Part shown: piece after piece, positions 5,104 to 5,718 of the stretch
Layout of the letters: the number at the start of each line of letters is the position of its first letter
How positions within the stretch are numbered: position 1 is the stretch's first letter
From: an uncultured Clostridia bacterium
GTDB taxonomy: Bacteria; Bacillota; Clostridia; TANB77; CAG-508
Direction: 5' to 3'
Length of the DNA: 5,718 nucleotides
Assembly (NCBI GenBank): GCA_934167735.1
Contig: CAKPLV010000064.1
Span: 1 to 5,718 of the forward strand
Program-made: the position numbers and the translations under genes
Notes under the pieces: generated by a model
Databases searched by the model: none
Told to the model about the DNA's origin: nothing
What the model saw: the letters and a program-made list of their open reading frames with translations, nothing else

Positions 5104-5718
5104 ATGAGCATAATATATATATTGACAGTAATTTTTTTGTTTGCAAGTCATTTATTAATATATAAAAATGAAAAAAAAGAAAATTTTTTAAAAAGTTTAA
5201 CAATAAGTATAATGACATTTATGTGTTATAATATATTGGTTTGTTTACTAATGTCATTAATAAAGGTAAAATCAACATTAATAACATATTCAATATTTAA
5301 TACAATAATTGCAATTATTCAAAGTATAAAAATATATAAAGATAAAAAAATACAGAAATATTTTATAAACAAAATTGATATTTTAGTTGTTTTATTTATA
5401 TTCTGTATTGCATTTATCGTATTTTATAATAGATATGGAATACCAATCAATATAAAAAATGACATAACAGATGCAAGTGTGCATTATTATGTTGCAGATG
5501 AATTTTATAATACATCAATGTTATTATATAATAATAATTCAGATATTTTTAATATATGGAAAGTAGACTTTTTTATGCCAGCAGCATATGTAAACACAGG
5601 AATTGTATTTAAAATCTTTTCAAATATATTTAGTGAAACATTTTTCTGTGAATTATATATTATATTTGATATGTTAATGTGGTGTTTGTCAGGAATATTA
5701 TTTTATGCTCTACTAAGT
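5104..5718 (+). CDS. Multi-pass membrane protein, possible GT-C-like glycosyltransferase, 3' partial
   Basis: The frame is open from ATG 5104 to the end of the window (205 residues) and continues beyond it. Hydrophobic helices lie at about residues 2-19, 31-53, 57-76, 91-109, 158-175 and 180-203. Lysine-rich loops at 21-30 and 79-90 mark the cytoplasmic side. The loop after the fourth helix, predicted extracytoplasmic, carries NDITDASVHYYVADEF (119-134) with D120, D123, H127, D132 and E133. GT-C glycosyltransferases and related polyprenyl-sugar enzymes often have acidic residues in an external loop following a helix, so that is the leading idea. A flippase, polymerase or unrelated transporter cannot be excluded from half a protein. 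It lies after the terminator and belongs to another unit, or is reached by read-through. Codon use is like that of its neighbours, with even more Ile, Phe and Tyr. Confidence 0.6.
   Translation, partial: MSIIYILTVIFLFASHLLIYKNEKKENFLKSLTISIMTFMCYNILVCLLMSLIKVKSTLITYSIFNTIIAIIQSIKIYKDKKIQKYFINKIDILVVLFIFCIAFIVFYNRYGIPINIKNDITDASVHYYVADEFYNTSMLLYNNNSDIFNIWKVDFFMPAAYVNTGIVFKIFSNIFSETFFCELYIIFDMLMWCLSGILFYALLS

Noticed and set aside
4973..5218. Minus-strand ORF of 81 codons
   Set aside because: It crosses the terminator and overlaps two plus-strand genes, and its hydrophobic sequence comes from AT-rich DNA read backwards.
1..5718. Mycoplasma-type genetic code (TGA as Trp)
   Set aside because: All tryptophans in the called genes use TGG, and no in-frame TGA occurs in any of them.

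Overview
The window is a strongly AT-rich, densely packed, single-strand gene block that looks like chromosome from a low-GC Gram-positive bacterium, most likely an uncultured or gut-type Clostridia. The grounds are purine-rich AGGAGG-type ribosome binding sites before the genes, ATG starts, almost exclusive AGA for arginine, A/T-ending codons, and TAA or TAG stops. Tryptophan is TGG and no in-frame TGA occurs, so the standard code applies. No RNA gene, insertion sequence, CRISPR array or phage module is visible. No stretch over 300 bases lacks a gene.

Region 1 (1-1532) is the 3' part of a polytopic membrane protein that runs in from outside the window. It resembles the GspF/TadB/TadC (T2SSF) platform proteins of type II secretion, type IV pilus and Tad machines, and appears to carry two T2SSF-like cytoplasmic halves.

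Region 2 (1544-5051) holds six tightly spaced small genes, each encoding a protein with one N-terminal membrane helix and an exported domain. Four (1544, 2344, 3428, 3875) begin with near-identical ME-N-[AV]-[TS]-[KE]-A plus a hydrophobic helix, like a mature pilin made without a leader peptide. Four (1544, 2344, 2928, 3428) share parts of a soluble domain, with an LINK-type helix motif and a C-terminal TG hairpin. The fifth (3875) and sixth (4512) have different soluble domains but the same architecture. The gene at 3428 is the smallest and simplest subunit and has the longest leader, a stem-loop and the strongest ribosome binding site, so it is the best candidate for the major subunit. A hairpin-plus-U-tract terminator (5054-5090) closes the block.

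Region 3 (5104-5718) is the 5' part of a multi-pass membrane protein that runs out of the window. It has an acidic/His loop reminiscent of GT-C glycosyltransferases, but it is not firmly identified.

Working model (inference): the platform protein, with an ATPase presumably encoded upstream, assembles or exports a surface filament or pseudopilus built from several leaderless pilin-like subunits. The machine type is supported by fold-level resemblance and gene order only; no ATPase or prepilin peptidase is visible here.
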